This document shows, piece by piece, positions 34,536 to 43,193 of a stretch of DNA of 64,000 nucleotides. The notes beneath the pieces were generated by a model that was not told the DNA's origin, searched no databases, and saw nothing but the letters and a program-made list of their open reading frames with translations. Positions within the stretch are counted from its first letter, which is position 1, and the number at the start of each line of letters is the position of its first letter. Both the position numbers and the translations under genes were made by a program. The DNA comes from Acetobacter conturbans (GTDB taxonomy: Bacteria; Pseudomonadota; Alphaproteobacteria; Acetobacterales; Acetobacteraceae): the NCBI RefSeq assembly GCF_011516755.1, contig NZ_WOSY01000012.1:1-64000 (forward strand), read 5' to 3'.

Positions 34536-35891
34536 ATGTCCACAAATGATGTCGGCGTCATCGACACTTTTCTGAACACCTTCACCTCAACGATTGATTC
34601 CGGGTTTGGTCTGGTGAAGGGGAACGTGATCTCGCTGGCGGGAACGCTCTCGGTGCTGGATATCGTGCTGGCGGGATTGTTCTGGGCCTGGGCGGCGGAC
34701 GAGGACATCATCCAGCGTCTGGTGAAGAAGACGCTGTATATCGGGTTCTTCTCGTTCCTGATCAACAATTTCGACAGCCTGTCCAAAACGGTGTTCGACA
34801 GTTTCGCCGCCCTCGGCCTCAAGGCCGGGGGCGGGACGCTCGCACTGGCCGATTTCCTGCGACCTGGGCGTCTGGCCTCCACCGGGTTCGAGGCCGCACA
34901 GCCGCTTCTTGACGCGGTGCACAATCTTCTCGGGCCGGTCGCCTTCTTTACGAATTTCGTGCAGATCCTCGTGCTCTGCCTGTCGTGGCTGATCGTGCTG
35001 GCGGCGTTCTTCATTCTGGCCGTGCAGCTGTTCGTGGCGCTGATCGAGTTCAAGCTGACCACGCTCGCCGGTTTTATCCTGATCCCGTTTGCCCTGTTCA
35101 ACCGCACGGCCTTTCTGGCCGAGAAGGTGATGGGCAATGTCGTGTCGTCTGGCGTGAAGATCATGGTGCTGGCCGTGATCAGCGGGATTGCGGCCACCCT
35201 GTTCGCGCAGTTCACCACGTCCTATGGCGACACCCAGCCGACCATCGGGCAGGCGCTGTCCGTTGTTCTCGCGTCCCTCGCCATTGTGGGTCTGGCCATT
35301 TATGGCGGCAGCCTTGCCAACGGTCTGATTGCCGGTGCGCCGCAACTGGGGGCTGGTGCTGCTGTCGGCACCGGCATGGCGGTGGGTGGCATGGGGGCTG
35401 CGGCCGTAGCCGGTGTGGGTGCCGCTGTTTCCGGTGGTGGTGCCGCACTGGCGGCCACGGCCGCAGCGGCACGGGGAGGAGCCGCTGTCGCGGGTGCGGC
35501 GTCCACCGCCTACACGCTGGGCTCCGCCGGGGCCGGCGGCATGAGTGGCGTCGCATCCGGTATTGGCGGCATGGGCCGCGCGGCGGGTTCCGCTGCCGCA
35601 GGGGCGGTGAAGAGCAAAGCGGCTGGTGCGGCCAGCGCGATGAAGGACAGTTTTTCCTCGGGCAGCAAGGCGGCGTTCACCGCGACCGGTGGTCGCACAA
35701 CGGGCGAGGGTGCTGCCGGGAGTGGAGCATCTGCCGGTGACGCCTCCTCGTCCAGCAGTGAACCACCGCGCTGGGCGCGCAGCATGAAGCGCCGTCAGGC
35801 CGCGACCCATGCCGCCGAGGCCGCCCATGTCATCCGCTCCGCTGATGGCGGCGGCGGATCCTCCTCGATCGATCTTTCGGAGAAAGAATGA
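34536..35891 (+). CDS. trbL: TrbL, polytopic VirB6-like channel protein
   Basis: A 451-residue inner-membrane protein. Several helices lie between residues 20 and 270 (LDIVLAGLFWAWAADEDIIQRLVKKTLYIGFFSFLINN, ILVLCLSWLIVLAAFFILAVQLFVALIEFKLTTLAGFILIPFALFNRTAFLAEKVMG). A long Gly/Ala/Ser-rich cytoplasmic or periplasmic tail follows. The low-complexity tail is usual for TrbL. It overlaps trbF by 4 bp. Confidence 0.94.
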   Translation: MSTNDVGVIDTFLNTFTSTIDSGFGLVKGNVISLAGTLSVLDIVLAGLFWAWAADEDIIQRLVKKTLYIGFFSFLINNFDSLSKTVFDSFAALGLKAGGGTLALADFLRPGRLASTGFEAAQPLLDAVHNLLGPVAFFTNFVQILVLCLSWLIVLAAFFILAVQLFVALIEFKLTTLAGFILIPFALFNRTAFLAEKVMGNVVSSGVKIMVLAVISGIAATLFAQFTTSYGDTQPTIGQALSVVLASLAIVGLAIYGGSLANGLIAGAPQLGAGAAVGTGMAVGGMGAAAVAGVGAAVSGGGAALAATAAAARGGAAVAGAASTAYTLGSAGAGGMSGVASGIGGMGRAAGSAAAGAVKSKAAGAASAMKDSFSSGSKAAFTATGGRTTGEGAAGSGASAGDASSSSSEPPRWARSMKRRQAATHAAEAAHVIRSADGGGGSSSIDLSEKE

Positions 35892-36580
35892 TGGCGATGT
35901 TCCGTCGCTCCACGGTGCGCTACGGCACGACGCCGGCGCCGGTCACCCCCTATCAGAAAGCGGCCCAGCTCTGGGACGAGCGGATCGGGTCCGCCCGTGT
36001 GCAGGCCCGCAACTGGCGGTTCATGGCGTTTGGTTCGCTGGTCCTCTCCGCCGGTCTGGGGATCGGGCTGATCTGGCAGTCCGCGCGCGGCACGATTGTT
36101 CCCTGGGTGGTGCAGGTCGATCATCTGGGCGAGGCGCAGGTCGTGGCCCCCGCGACCGCAGGATACCGCCCCGCCGATCCGCAGATTGCCTGGTATCTGG
36201 CCCAATTCGTGCAGGACGTCCGGTCCCTGTCCTCTGATGCCGTGGTGGTCCGGCAGGACTGGCTGCGCGCCTATGATTTCACCACCACATCCGGCGCGCA
36301 GGCGCTCAACGATTATGCCCGCCTGAACGATCCGTTCTCGCGCATCGGGCACGAGCAGGTGGAGGTCGATGTCTCCTCGGTGATCCGGGCGTCGACCGCC
36401 AGCTTCCGGGTGGCGTGGACCGAGCGCCATTACCGCGACGGCGCCTTTGCAGGCACGGAGCGCTGGACCGCCATCGTCCCGGTCGTGCTGCGCACGCCCC
36501 GCGATGCCGATCATCTGCGGAAAAATCCGCTCGGCATTTACGTCTCAGCCATCAACTGGTCGAAGGAGCTTGGACAATGA
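35888..36580 (+). CDS. trbF: TrbF, VirB8-like channel assembly protein
   Basis: A 230-residue protein with one N-terminal membrane helix (NWRFMAFGSLVLSAGLGIGLIWQS) and a periplasmic NTF2-like domain (IAWYLAQFVQDVRSLSSDAVVVRQDWLRAYDFTTTSGAQALNDYARLNDPF to the ending LGIYVSAINWSKELGQ). It nucleates channel assembly. The stop overlaps trbG by 4 bp. Confidence 0.95.
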   Translation: MMAMFRRSTVRYGTTPAPVTPYQKAAQLWDERIGSARVQARNWRFMAFGSLVLSAGLGIGLIWQSARGTIVPWVVQVDHLGEAQVVAPATAGYRPADPQIAWYLAQFVQDVRSLSSDAVVVRQDWLRAYDFTTTSGAQALNDYARLNDPFSRIGHEQVEVDVSSVIRASTASFRVAWTERHYRDGAFAGTERWTAIVPVVLRTPRDADHLRKNPLGIYVSAINWSKELGQ

Positions 36581-37575
36581 GGCGTGCCCTTCTCTGCTCT
36601 ATACCGCTACTGACCGTTCTCTCTGGCTGCACATCGCGTTATCATCCGCCGGCCATCCGCTATGATGATGCCGCTCAGGCAACCCGGCTGCCTGATCCGC
36701 CGAAACCGGTGCAGGTGGTCGAAGTCCCGAAACCGCTTCCCTTGCCGGGGCAGCTCAAACCGTTGCCATCGCGGCGTTCATACCATGCGGCGCCAGATGC
36801 AACTGACCCGACGGTTCGCGTCACGCAGGCCAATCTCGCCGCACGTATCCAGCCGACCCGCGCGGGGTTCATCAACGCCGTGCAGGTTTATCCCTACAGT
36901 CCGGGCGCGCTCTATCAGGTCTACACCTCGCCTGGCGAGATCACCGACATCATGCTCCAGCAGGGCGAGAAGCTGGTCGGCACCGGTCCCGTTGCCGCCG
37001 GTGATACCGTGCGCTGGATTGTCGGCGATACCGAAAGTGGGGCAGGGGCCACAAAGCGCATCCATATCCTGGTCAAGCCGACCCGCCCGGATCTGACCAC
37101 CAATCTGATCGTCAACACCGACCGCCGGACCTATCTGGCGGAGCTGCGTTCCACGCCTGCCACCTATATGGCGTCCGTGTCGTGGGAGTATCCCGAGGAC
37201 GACCTGATTGCCCTGCACCGGCAGGACAGCGACGCCGATGACGCCATGCCCGTCGATGTCGGGTTGAAGCTGAACGCCCTGAATTTCCGCTATGCCGTGC
37301 AGCCGGTGAAAGGCGGGACACCGCCCTGGATGCCGCTGCGGGCGTTCGATGACGGGCACAAGGTCTACATCGCCTTTCCGTCCGGCATCGGGCAGGGGGA
37401 ACTGCCGCCCCTGTTCGTGCTGGGGCCGGACGGTGGCCCGGAACTGGTCAATTACCGGGTCCGGCAGAACTGGATGATCGTCGACCGGCTGTTTGCCGCC
37501 GCCGAGTTGCGGCTGGGGGACAAGAACTCCGAGCAGCGCGTGCGGATTGTGCGCACAGACGGGCGGCGGTCGTGA
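36577..37575 (+). CDS. trbG: TrbG, VirB9-like outer-membrane core protein
   Basis: A 332-residue lipoprotein-type precursor: MRRALLCSIPLLTVLSGC with a lipobox at LSGC. A Pro-rich linker follows, then the VirB9 core (VQVYPYSPGALYQVYTSPGEITDIMLQQGEKLVGTGPVAAGDTVRWIVGDTESG and NFRYAVQPVKGGTPPWMPLRAFDDGHKVYIAFP). It forms the outer ring with TrbI. It overlaps trbI by 4 bp, which starts with GTG. Confidence 0.95.
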   Translation: MRRALLCSIPLLTVLSGCTSRYHPPAIRYDDAAQATRLPDPPKPVQVVEVPKPLPLPGQLKPLPSRRSYHAAPDATDPTVRVTQANLAARIQPTRAGFINAVQVYPYSPGALYQVYTSPGEITDIMLQQGEKLVGTGPVAAGDTVRWIVGDTESGAGATKRIHILVKPTRPDLTTNLIVNTDRRTYLAELRSTPATYMASVSWEYPEDDLIALHRQDSDADDAMPVDVGLKLNALNFRYAVQPVKGGTPPWMPLRAFDDGHKVYIAFPSGIGQGELPPLFVLGPDGGPELVNYRVRQNWMIVDRLFAAAELRLGDKNSEQRVRIVRTDGRRS

Positions 37576-38759
37576 CAGCGGCCGAACAGGGAACTGGAGG
37601 CGAGGGCGCCGCAGTAGCATCGGCGCCGTCTGTCTCGCCAGCCGATCTGCGTCTGCGCGCAGCGCCGCCGCGCGTGATGCGTCTGTCCCGTCCTGTCATC
37701 TGGGGACTGGGTGGAGCCGCCATGCTGGGGGTCGGTATTGCGCTGGGGTACGCCTTGCAAAACTCCTCACGACAGACCCAGCCGAACGCATCACAGGACA
37801 CGGATGTCCGTCCTTCGGCTGATGGTCTTGACGGTTTGCCCAGGGATTACACAGGTGTGCCGAAACTCGGACCGGCCCTGCCGGGTGATCTCGGGCCATC
37901 CATCCTGAAAGCGCAGCGGGAAGGGAAGGCGGGACCGGTTTCCGGTATGGGCGATCACCGGGCCGAGCAGGAAGTCGAAGCAGCCATTTCCAGCAAGCTG
38001 TTTGTTCAGGTGCGGGAAGGGGAACGTCAGGGCGGTCCGGCGACGGCACCGGCAGCGGGCGTGAATCCGTCAGAATCGCATAGCACGACGAATGATCCAC
38101 AGGCGACGAACCGGGCCTTTCTGGCAGGAGAGCCGGATCGCGTGACAGTCAGCCCAGATCGTCTGGCGCTTCCGGTTTCTCCGTACGTGATCCAGGCTGG
38201 CACGGTCATTGCTGGTGCCCTGAACACGAAAATCAGTTCCGATCTGCCCGGCCAGCTCATCGGGCATGTGACCCAGAACGTCTACGATAGCCCAACGGGG
38301 CGCTATCTCCTGATCCCGCAGGGCAGCACACTGTTTGGAAGTTACAACAGCAGCGTTTCGTTCGGACAGGAGCGCACCCAGATCATCTGGACACGTCTGA
38401 TCCGGTCGGGCGGTGACAGCGTTGTTCTTGGCCGCCTGCCGGGAGCAGATGCGATCGGTCAGACCGGTCTGCAGGATCAGGTCGATCATCATTGGGGTCA
38501 GCTGTTCAGGGCGGCACTGGTGACCACGCTGCTCAGTGTTGGTTCCGAGGCAGGGACTTCGTGGGGTGAGAATAACCTGTTTCAGGCCGTCCGCAGTGGA
38601 GCGTCCAATGGGTTCAGTATGGTCGGTAACCGGCTGATCGACCGAAGCCTGAACGTGCAGCCAACGCTCACCGACCGGCCGGGATTGCCTTTCACGGTTG
38701 TCGTCAGCCGGGACATGGTCCTCAGCCCCGTATTATCGAAGGGAACAGATAGCCCATGA
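37572..38759 (+). CDS. trbI: TrbI, VirB10-like scaffold protein
   Basis: A 395-residue protein starting at GTG 37572, overlapping trbG. A cytoplasmic tail and one membrane helix (PVIWGLGGAAMLGVGIALGYALQ) are followed by a Pro-poor linker. The VirB10 beta barrel contains VIQAGTVIAGALNTKISSDLPGQLIGHVTQNVYDSPTGRYLLIPQGSTLFGSYNSSVSFGQERTQIIWTRLIRSGGDSVVLG. It spans both membranes and completes the core complex. It overlaps the DUF2274 gene by 4 bp. Confidence 0.95.
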   Translation: MTAAEQGTGGEGAAVASAPSVSPADLRLRAAPPRVMRLSRPVIWGLGGAAMLGVGIALGYALQNSSRQTQPNASQDTDVRPSADGLDGLPRDYTGVPKLGPALPGDLGPSILKAQREGKAGPVSGMGDHRAEQEVEAAISSKLFVQVREGERQGGPATAPAAGVNPSESHSTTNDPQATNRAFLAGEPDRVTVSPDRLALPVSPYVIQAGTVIAGALNTKISSDLPGQLIGHVTQNVYDSPTGRYLLIPQGSTLFGSYNSSVSFGQERTQIIWTRLIRSGGDSVVLGRLPGADAIGQTGLQDQVDHHWGQLFRAALVTTLLSVGSEAGTSWGENNLFQAVRSGASNGFSMVGNRLIDRSLNVQPTLTDRPGLPFTVVVSRDMVLSPVLSKGTDSP

Positions 38760-39028
38760 CGAAACTGCGCATTGCCGCCATTCCTGACAGCCGCCCGGTC
38801 AAGCTTACGGTCGAGTTTCCGGCCGAAATATACCGGGATCTGACGCTGTATGCCGAACTCCTGTCTTCCGAGGCGGTCAACAGTCGGGAAGGGGCGTCCG
38901 ACCCGGCTCGCCTCGTGCCGCTCATGGTGGGACGGTTCATGGAGACGGACCGGGCGTTCCAGAAGCAGCGTCGTGTCCGGTTGCTGCTTTCTGTGCAGAA
39001 GACCCGAAACGCGGGCAGCAGTCAGTGA
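38756..39028 (+). CDS. DUF2274 protein closing the trb operon
   Basis: A 90-residue protein: MTKLRIAAIPDSRPVKLTVEFPAEIYRDLTLYAELLSSEAVNS, then PARLVPLMVGRFMETDRAFQKQRR. DUF2274 proteins follow trbI in most alphaproteobacterial ICEs and their function is unknown. The LTVEFPAEIYRDLTLYAELL pattern resembles a ribbon-helix-helix fold. It overlaps trbI by 4 bp. Confidence 0.9.
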   Translation: MTKLRIAAIPDSRPVKLTVEFPAEIYRDLTLYAELLSSEAVNSREGASDPARLVPLMVGRFMETDRAFQKQRRVRLLLSVQKTRNAGSSQ

Positions 39029-39077
39029 GCCAAATATGGCCTGTCGCAGATGTCCTCGTCGGCGAATTATGATTGTC

Positions 39078-39332
39078 CTAAATGTTGGTCGCCGTCGTTC
39101 CTGCCGCAGCACGGGCCTCATCAAGGGTTTGCTCCATATCCCGCGTACTGACACCACTGCAGAGCCCGGCTGTAATATGGGCCTGAATCTGTTTATGCAT
39201 GGCTTGCTCATCCTGATCCCGTTGGATCAGGTCGCGAATATACTCACTCGTATTGCTATAGCGTCCCGTCCGAACCTGTTCTTCCACCCATTCCTTCATG
39301 GGATCGGGCAGGGAAATGGTGATCATCGCCAT
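39078..39332 (-). CDS. ParD-like antitoxin without a ParE partner
   Basis: An 84-residue ribbon-helix-helix protein: MAMITISLPDPMKEWVEEQVRTGRYSNTSEYIRDLIQRDQDEQ, then a helical antitoxin tail. This is the ParD/CC2985 pattern. A parE toxin gene would be expected immediately downstream, but only 49 bp remain before the convergent DUF2274 stop. The gene is therefore orphaned. It may still repress its own promoter or neutralise toxins encoded elsewhere. Confidence 0.85.
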   Translation of the reverse strand: MAMITISLPDPMKEWVEEQVRTGRYSNTSEYIRDLIQRDQDEQAMHKQIQAHITAGLCSGVSTRDMEQTLDEARAAAGTTATNI

Positions 39333-39404
39333 GTTTAAGATCCCCCTGACTTCCGTCAGCTAAAAGCGGAGACAAATCTCGCGCCTTGCTCCGACGTTAT
39401 CTGT

Positions 39405-40481
39405 TCAAACAAGGGAAAGCTTTACATTAGAATTTTTGCTGGGAGGGTGATCTGAAGAAGCAGTTAGACCGAAGAGCAGATTTTCAAGCTCTCCGTGCGG
39501 TATGTTCAGCTCTTTCGCAATATCTGCACGTGTAAGCTTTTGTCCCCAAAGATCTTCAAGGACCATTTTCCAGAGCGTTGATGTCTCACGAGCCATGCTA
39601 TCCGGCTCACTATTTTTGAAAGCTGATCGGAGTTGGATGTTGAACGTTCTGTATTGCCAGTCAGTGATTAGACCGATTTTGTGAAGTCGGTAGGTGAGTG
39701 CTGCTGCGGATACGCCCCAACGTTTCTTGCCGTGAAGGATTTGCTTAAGCGAGTGCGCGCGCGGCATTTCCGAGATTACGTCGGCGAGTGGCATAAGGAA
39801 CGAACTGGCGAATGCATTTGCCTCAGCTTCAGCCTGAAGTCCCTGATTTGATCCACCATGTTTGTGCAGTACTAAGTGACCAAGCTCGTGGGCAGCATCA
39901 AAGCGACTGCGTTCCGTTGTCTTAAAGGTATTAAGGAATATAAATGGCTCGTCGTTCCTCCAGCATGAAAACGCATCAACATTTTTCGTGTTTTCTGCAA
40001 GCGAGAATACACGAATACCTTTCGATTCAAGGAGTTTGATCAGATTCGATATTGGCTTTTCACCAAGACTCCAAGTTTGACGCAAAGCGCGTGCAGCGGT
40101 TGCCGGATCACGTTCGGGACTGGCATCAACAAAATTTGCCTTGGGTAGGGTGTACTTTGAATGCAGCCAGTCGGATACCAGATAAGCGATGCCGCCCGCA
40201 GCGATAGCCGCATTGCGTTCCCTCTGAGTGACTGACGAGAGGCTTCGGAAACTGACCGCCTCGGCAGGAAGTGTGTCGAAGTCATTTCCGTAGAAAAATT
40301 CAGGAGGATACTCTAAAGCGTCCGCAATGCGGCGGATCGTTGTTTCCTGAGGTAATTGCTTACCCGTTTTGATCTGTGACAGGCTGACTACCGTCACGTC
40401 TGCGAGTTCAGCGAGCGCGCGCGCAGTAAACCGCCGCCGGTCCATTGCCAGTTCCAAGCGAGCAGGATTGAATTGCATCAT
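39405..40481 (-). CDS. XRE regulator fused to ImmA/IrrE metallopeptidase
   Basis: A 358-residue protein with an N-terminal helix-turn-helix (RRFTARALAELADVTVVSLSQIKTGKQLPQETTIRRIADAL). The central metalloprotease-like domain carries HELGH in RFDAAHELGHLVLHKHGG and the following glutamate in EAEANAFASSFLMP. The C-terminal part reads LTYRLHKIGLITDWQYRTFNIQLR. ImmA-type peptidases cleave repressors to trigger ICE excision or toxin release. Its start shares one base with the stop of the upstream partner gene, indicating one operon. It may be the antitoxin-regulator of a two-gene module. Confidence 0.9.
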   Translation of the reverse strand: MMQFNPARLELAMDRRRFTARALAELADVTVVSLSQIKTGKQLPQETTIRRIADALEYPPEFFYGNDFDTLPAEAVSFRSLSSVTQRERNAAIAAGGIAYLVSDWLHSKYTLPKANFVDASPERDPATAARALRQTWSLGEKPISNLIKLLESKGIRVFSLAENTKNVDAFSCWRNDEPFIFLNTFKTTERSRFDAAHELGHLVLHKHGGSNQGLQAEAEANAFASSFLMPLADVISEMPRAHSLKQILHGKKRWGVSAAALTYRLHKIGLITDWQYRTFNIQLRSAFKNSEPDSMARETSTLWKMVLEDLWGQKLTRADIAKELNIPHGELENLLFGLTASSDHPPSKNSNVKLSLV

Positions 40482-41131
40482 TACTTTCGTGCGATCGAGA
40501 AATCGTAGACGTCTTCATCTTCGGGCAGGATAGCTCCTGGGTTACGCGTCTTCCAGTCGCCACTTTTAACGATGAAGATACGCTCAAGAAATCCTTTGAA
40601 ATTTCTTTCTTCGATTGCCGCCGGAAGAGACAGTTCCGCTCGAACATCATCTTCATCGTCATCACGGACCGATACGCAGAGGAACCACATGCTGGAATTG
40701 AGAGCGGTGATTTTTTCGGGGGCTACCTCAGGCAGATCTTCCTCCTGAAAAAGAATGCCCTGACTTCTCTCGATTGCTGACTTGGCCGCTGGGCCTTTTC
40801 CATTAATCGCTTTAGGACCACGAATACCTACGCACGCTTGGTCGACCGTCTGGTAGACAATACGTATGCCAGATTCTGCGTGAAGCACAGATTCAACGCC
40901 GCCTTTTCTGTCAATAGTCCACCCTTTTGGCAGGAAGAGAAAGCGCAGATGGCGAACACCAGCAAGATATGCTTGGGTTCCTGCGGCTGTGCGTGCGTCA
41001 ACAGAGACAACGTCGTTCCATGCGGCAACCACGGCCTCGATAACAGGAATTATCTCTTCAGCAGTGATACCGAACCTGGAAAGACGGTCAACGATCTCGT
41101 TTGGCTCACGGTAAATGCGGGTGGCATGCAT
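40481..41131 (-). CDS. Unknown protein coupled to XRE-ImmA
   Basis: A 216-residue protein starting MHATRIYREPNEIVDRLSRFGITAEEIIPVIEAVVAAWNDVVSVDARTAAGTQAYL. No family is recognised. It contains GTQAYLAGVRHLRFLFLPKGW and a C-terminal segment FLERIFIVKSGDWKTRNPGAILPEDEDVYDF. No membrane or signal segment is visible. Its one-base overlap with the XRE-ImmA gene and ICE right-end location suggest a toxin-like or phage-sensing partner. That is inference from context. Confidence 0.7.
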   Translation of the reverse strand: MHATRIYREPNEIVDRLSRFGITAEEIIPVIEAVVAAWNDVVSVDARTAAGTQAYLAGVRHLRFLFLPKGWTIDRKGGVESVLHAESGIRIVYQTVDQACVGIRGPKAINGKGPAAKSAIERSQGILFQEEDLPEVAPEKITALNSSMWFLCVSVRDDDEDDVRAELSLPAAIEERNFKGFLERIFIVKSGDWKTRNPGAILPEDEDVYDFSIARK

Positions 41132-41643
41132 GAATGGCCTCTTTAATTTTTCTCATCTCTTTTGTGCCCGATAAAATTAAAGTCCGCAAGAGGTGATGGT
41201 CGATGAGTTTTCTGGCTGAGTAGCAACGCATATCCCGCATAAATTATGCGGGCAGGTGGCATACGCTTGAGCTGTGAGCTGATTAGCAAGCCTATCATCG
41301 TGTTCATTTCAGATATCGGAGGTGATATTTTTTGATCTGGATGCTTCTTAGTGACCCCTTTTTAAACCCAGGAGAACCGGGAGCACAGTGGAGCACCGTA
41401 GCACAGGAACACATGAGCACGCGCGACCCATGATAGTACGTTGCTTTTGAAAGGTATTTACTAATTTTATGCGTGATATAACGCATTTCATCGAATTGAA
41501 ATTCGATATTTAACTCATTTAACGTAACTGTATGCGGCATTCATCTGCTTCAGTAATGCCATCTAGCGAGCTCAATCTATCATTGTGGCGACCCAATTTA
41601 TGGAGGAATGTTCGCTCAACGCAAAGGCTGGACGGAACTGACG
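41132..41643. other. Intergenic region with operator-like palindrome and GAGCAC repeats
   Basis: No gene is supported in these roughly 510 bases. The palindrome CCCGCATAAATTATGCGGG (41234-41252) has 9-bp arms and lies about 100 bp upstream of the XRE-ImmA operon, so it is a good operator candidate. GAGCAC hexamers at 41381, 41391 and 41415, with two near copies between, form a short cluster of unknown role. Confidence 0.45.
41234..41252. promoter_or_regulatory. Palindromic operator candidate for the XRE-ImmA operon
   Basis: CCCGCATAA and TTATGCGGG are perfect arms around a single A. The site is 102 bp upstream of the first gene of the XRE-ImmA operon. XRE repressors bind such palindromes. 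Confidence 0.45.
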
Positions 41644-42243
41644 ATGGCAAATGGTAGGCAAGCAACGGCGAAGCGAATGAAGATGGCCGAACGGGCGCGG
41701 CAGCAGATGGCGTTGCATTTCCCTGGGGTGCCGGACGTATTCCTGTGGCATCGGAAAACGAATGATGGTTTTACCACCGTTCCTCGGACTTTACCGATTG
41801 TCATGCAGGCGATCGACGTCCAGTCCAAAGGAAGTCCTGCCGGGCACACGTTGTTCTGTCTTTGGGCTAGGTCTCCTGATACTCCCTTTGTAACTGTTGA
41901 GAATCCTGCGACGTTCGCGGCGGAGGCTGGTTTCCAAGGAGAACGAGCGGTTGATACGTGGCGTAGACGCATGAAGCGATTGCGGGAATTATGGATGATA
42001 CAATCCAAGCCTGGGCCATCAGGTGAATTCCACTATGTGCTGTTGCCTAACCCTAATACATCTGTTGAGTGGATGCGTAATCAGGGGTTGGTACAAGACG
42101 GCCTTTACGCGCGATTTATCGATCGCCTGATGGAAGTGGGAGGATTTGGTGAAATCGAAGCGTGTCGGGATTATTGGGCTGCAGAGTTGGCGGCCCAGGC
42201 GATCGAAACGCCGCCAGCCTCGACGGTGAGTGATGCTGCGTGA
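41644..42243 (+). CDS. Unknown protein, possible winged-helix element protein
   Basis: A 199-residue protein starting MANGRQATAKRMKMAERARQQMALHFPGVPDVFLWHRKTNDGFTTVPRTLPIVMQAID. The middle (AAEAGFQGERAVDTWRRRMKRLRELWMIQSKPGPSGEFHYVLLPNP) has the look of a winged-helix followed by a beta wing. ATG 41644 is preceded by GGACGGAACTGACG. I do not recognise the family. The gene is single and ends in a good terminator. It may be a replication or regulatory accessory of the ICE. Confidence 0.6.
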   Translation: MANGRQATAKRMKMAERARQQMALHFPGVPDVFLWHRKTNDGFTTVPRTLPIVMQAIDVQSKGSPAGHTLFCLWARSPDTPFVTVENPATFAAEAGFQGERAVDTWRRRMKRLRELWMIQSKPGPSGEFHYVLLPNPNTSVEWMRNQGLVQDGLYARFIDRLMEVGGFGEIEACRDYWAAELAAQAIETPPASTVSDAA

Positions 42244-42251
42244 TAAAACGA

Positions 42252-42281
42252 GAAAAGCCCGCCAGAAGCGAGCTTTTCCCT
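42252..42281 (+). terminator. Hairpin terminator
   Basis: GAAAAGC and GCTTTTC with additional pairing (CCGC with GCGA region) form a hairpin at 42252-42278, beginning 8 bases after the previous stop. Confidence 0.55.
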
Positions 42282-42296
42282 TGATATCGTACGACG

Positions 42297-43061
42297 ATGA
42301 GGGTGGTGTTACCCCGCGACCTCACGCGCCTTTGGGCTCTAAGTACGCCCATTCCAACGCGCAAGTCAACGACAAAAGCAGGCCTGCATCGGGCGAGGAC
42401 GACTGAATTGCCATTCACACATGCTCAGATTCATAGCCTCCCCAGGGTTTTGTCGGCTCCTCGATTTGCGACCTACCTGGCGGAGAAAGACGGTGACAAG
42501 GAGGCTGCGCTGGAATTGTACCTCTGGAATTTGAAGCTTTCTGCCGCCTTCTTTGTCCCGCTTCAAATATGTGAAGTGAGCATTCGCAATTCAGTCGTTT
42601 CAGCCATTGAATTGACCTATGGGGCTAACTGGCCGTGGGAAAAAGGTTTCGAAATCAGTCTGCGCAACCCTCCTCACGGATATAGTCCGAGACGAAATCT
42701 TATAGAGCTTCGTAAGCTGCCAACTTCGGGAAAGATTGTCGCGGAATTGAAGTTTGTGTTTTGGGAGAAGGTAATGACTCGCGGTCATGACGGCGCCATA
42801 TGGAACGCTCACTTCCGATCCGCTTTCCCGCACGCTGATCCCCGGAAGACCATTCAGGAACTCCGGGCGGAGTGCCATGATAGTCTTTTTAAAATCCGTG
42901 ATCTTCGCAATCGTATTGCGCATCATGAGCCAATTTTCAGGCGATCTATTCAACAGGAATATGACCGCATCCATAAACTTGTCGCATGGGTGGACGTCAC
43001 GGCGGCTACATGGCTCGACACAGTGCAGAGCGTACTATCCTTGAATGCGCAACGACCATAA
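42297..43061 (+). CDS. Abi-like protein with HEPN motif
   Basis: A protein of up to 254 residues. Family-like text starts LPFTHAQIHSLPRVLSAPRFATYL, so TTG 42408, after GAGGACGACTGAA, may be the true start (217 residues). It continues YLWNLKLSAAFFVPLQICEVSIRNSVVSAIELTYGANWPWEKGF and ends with DSLFKIRDLRNRIAHHEPIF. The R-x4-H motif in RNRIAHHEP is the HEPN RNase signature of Abi-like (AbiD/AbiF) proteins. These abort phage infection by cutting RNA. It lies at the ICE end next to the integrase, a common cargo slot. Confidence 0.7.
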   Translation: MRVVLPRDLTRLWALSTPIPTRKSTTKAGLHRARTTELPFTHAQIHSLPRVLSAPRFATYLAEKDGDKEAALELYLWNLKLSAAFFVPLQICEVSIRNSVVSAIELTYGANWPWEKGFEISLRNPPHGYSPRRNLIELRKLPTSGKIVAELKFVFWEKVMTRGHDGAIWNAHFRSAFPHADPRKTIQELRAECHDSLFKIRDLRNRIAHHEPIFRRSIQQEYDRIHKLVAWVDVTAATWLDTVQSVLSLNAQRP

Positions 43062-43193
43062 AACTTGAATATGGAATGTTGCAGAACATAAAAAAAGAAA
43101 ACTATTTAAAGGTGCATGTAGTTTTCCTGTCTTGTGAATTGTCATGATTTAACGGCGCGCATGAAGTCATCGAGGTATGGGGTTCTGGGAAGT

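Noticed and set aside
34587..35828. Long minus-strand frame opposite trbL
   Set aside because: Arises from the GC-rich, Gly/Ala-rich composition of trbL. The encoded sequence is Arg/His/Gly-biased and has no ribosome site.
41379..41425. GAGCAC repeats as an iteron origin
   Set aside because: Spacing is irregular (10, 8, 7, 9) and the repeat is short. No replication gene is nearby.
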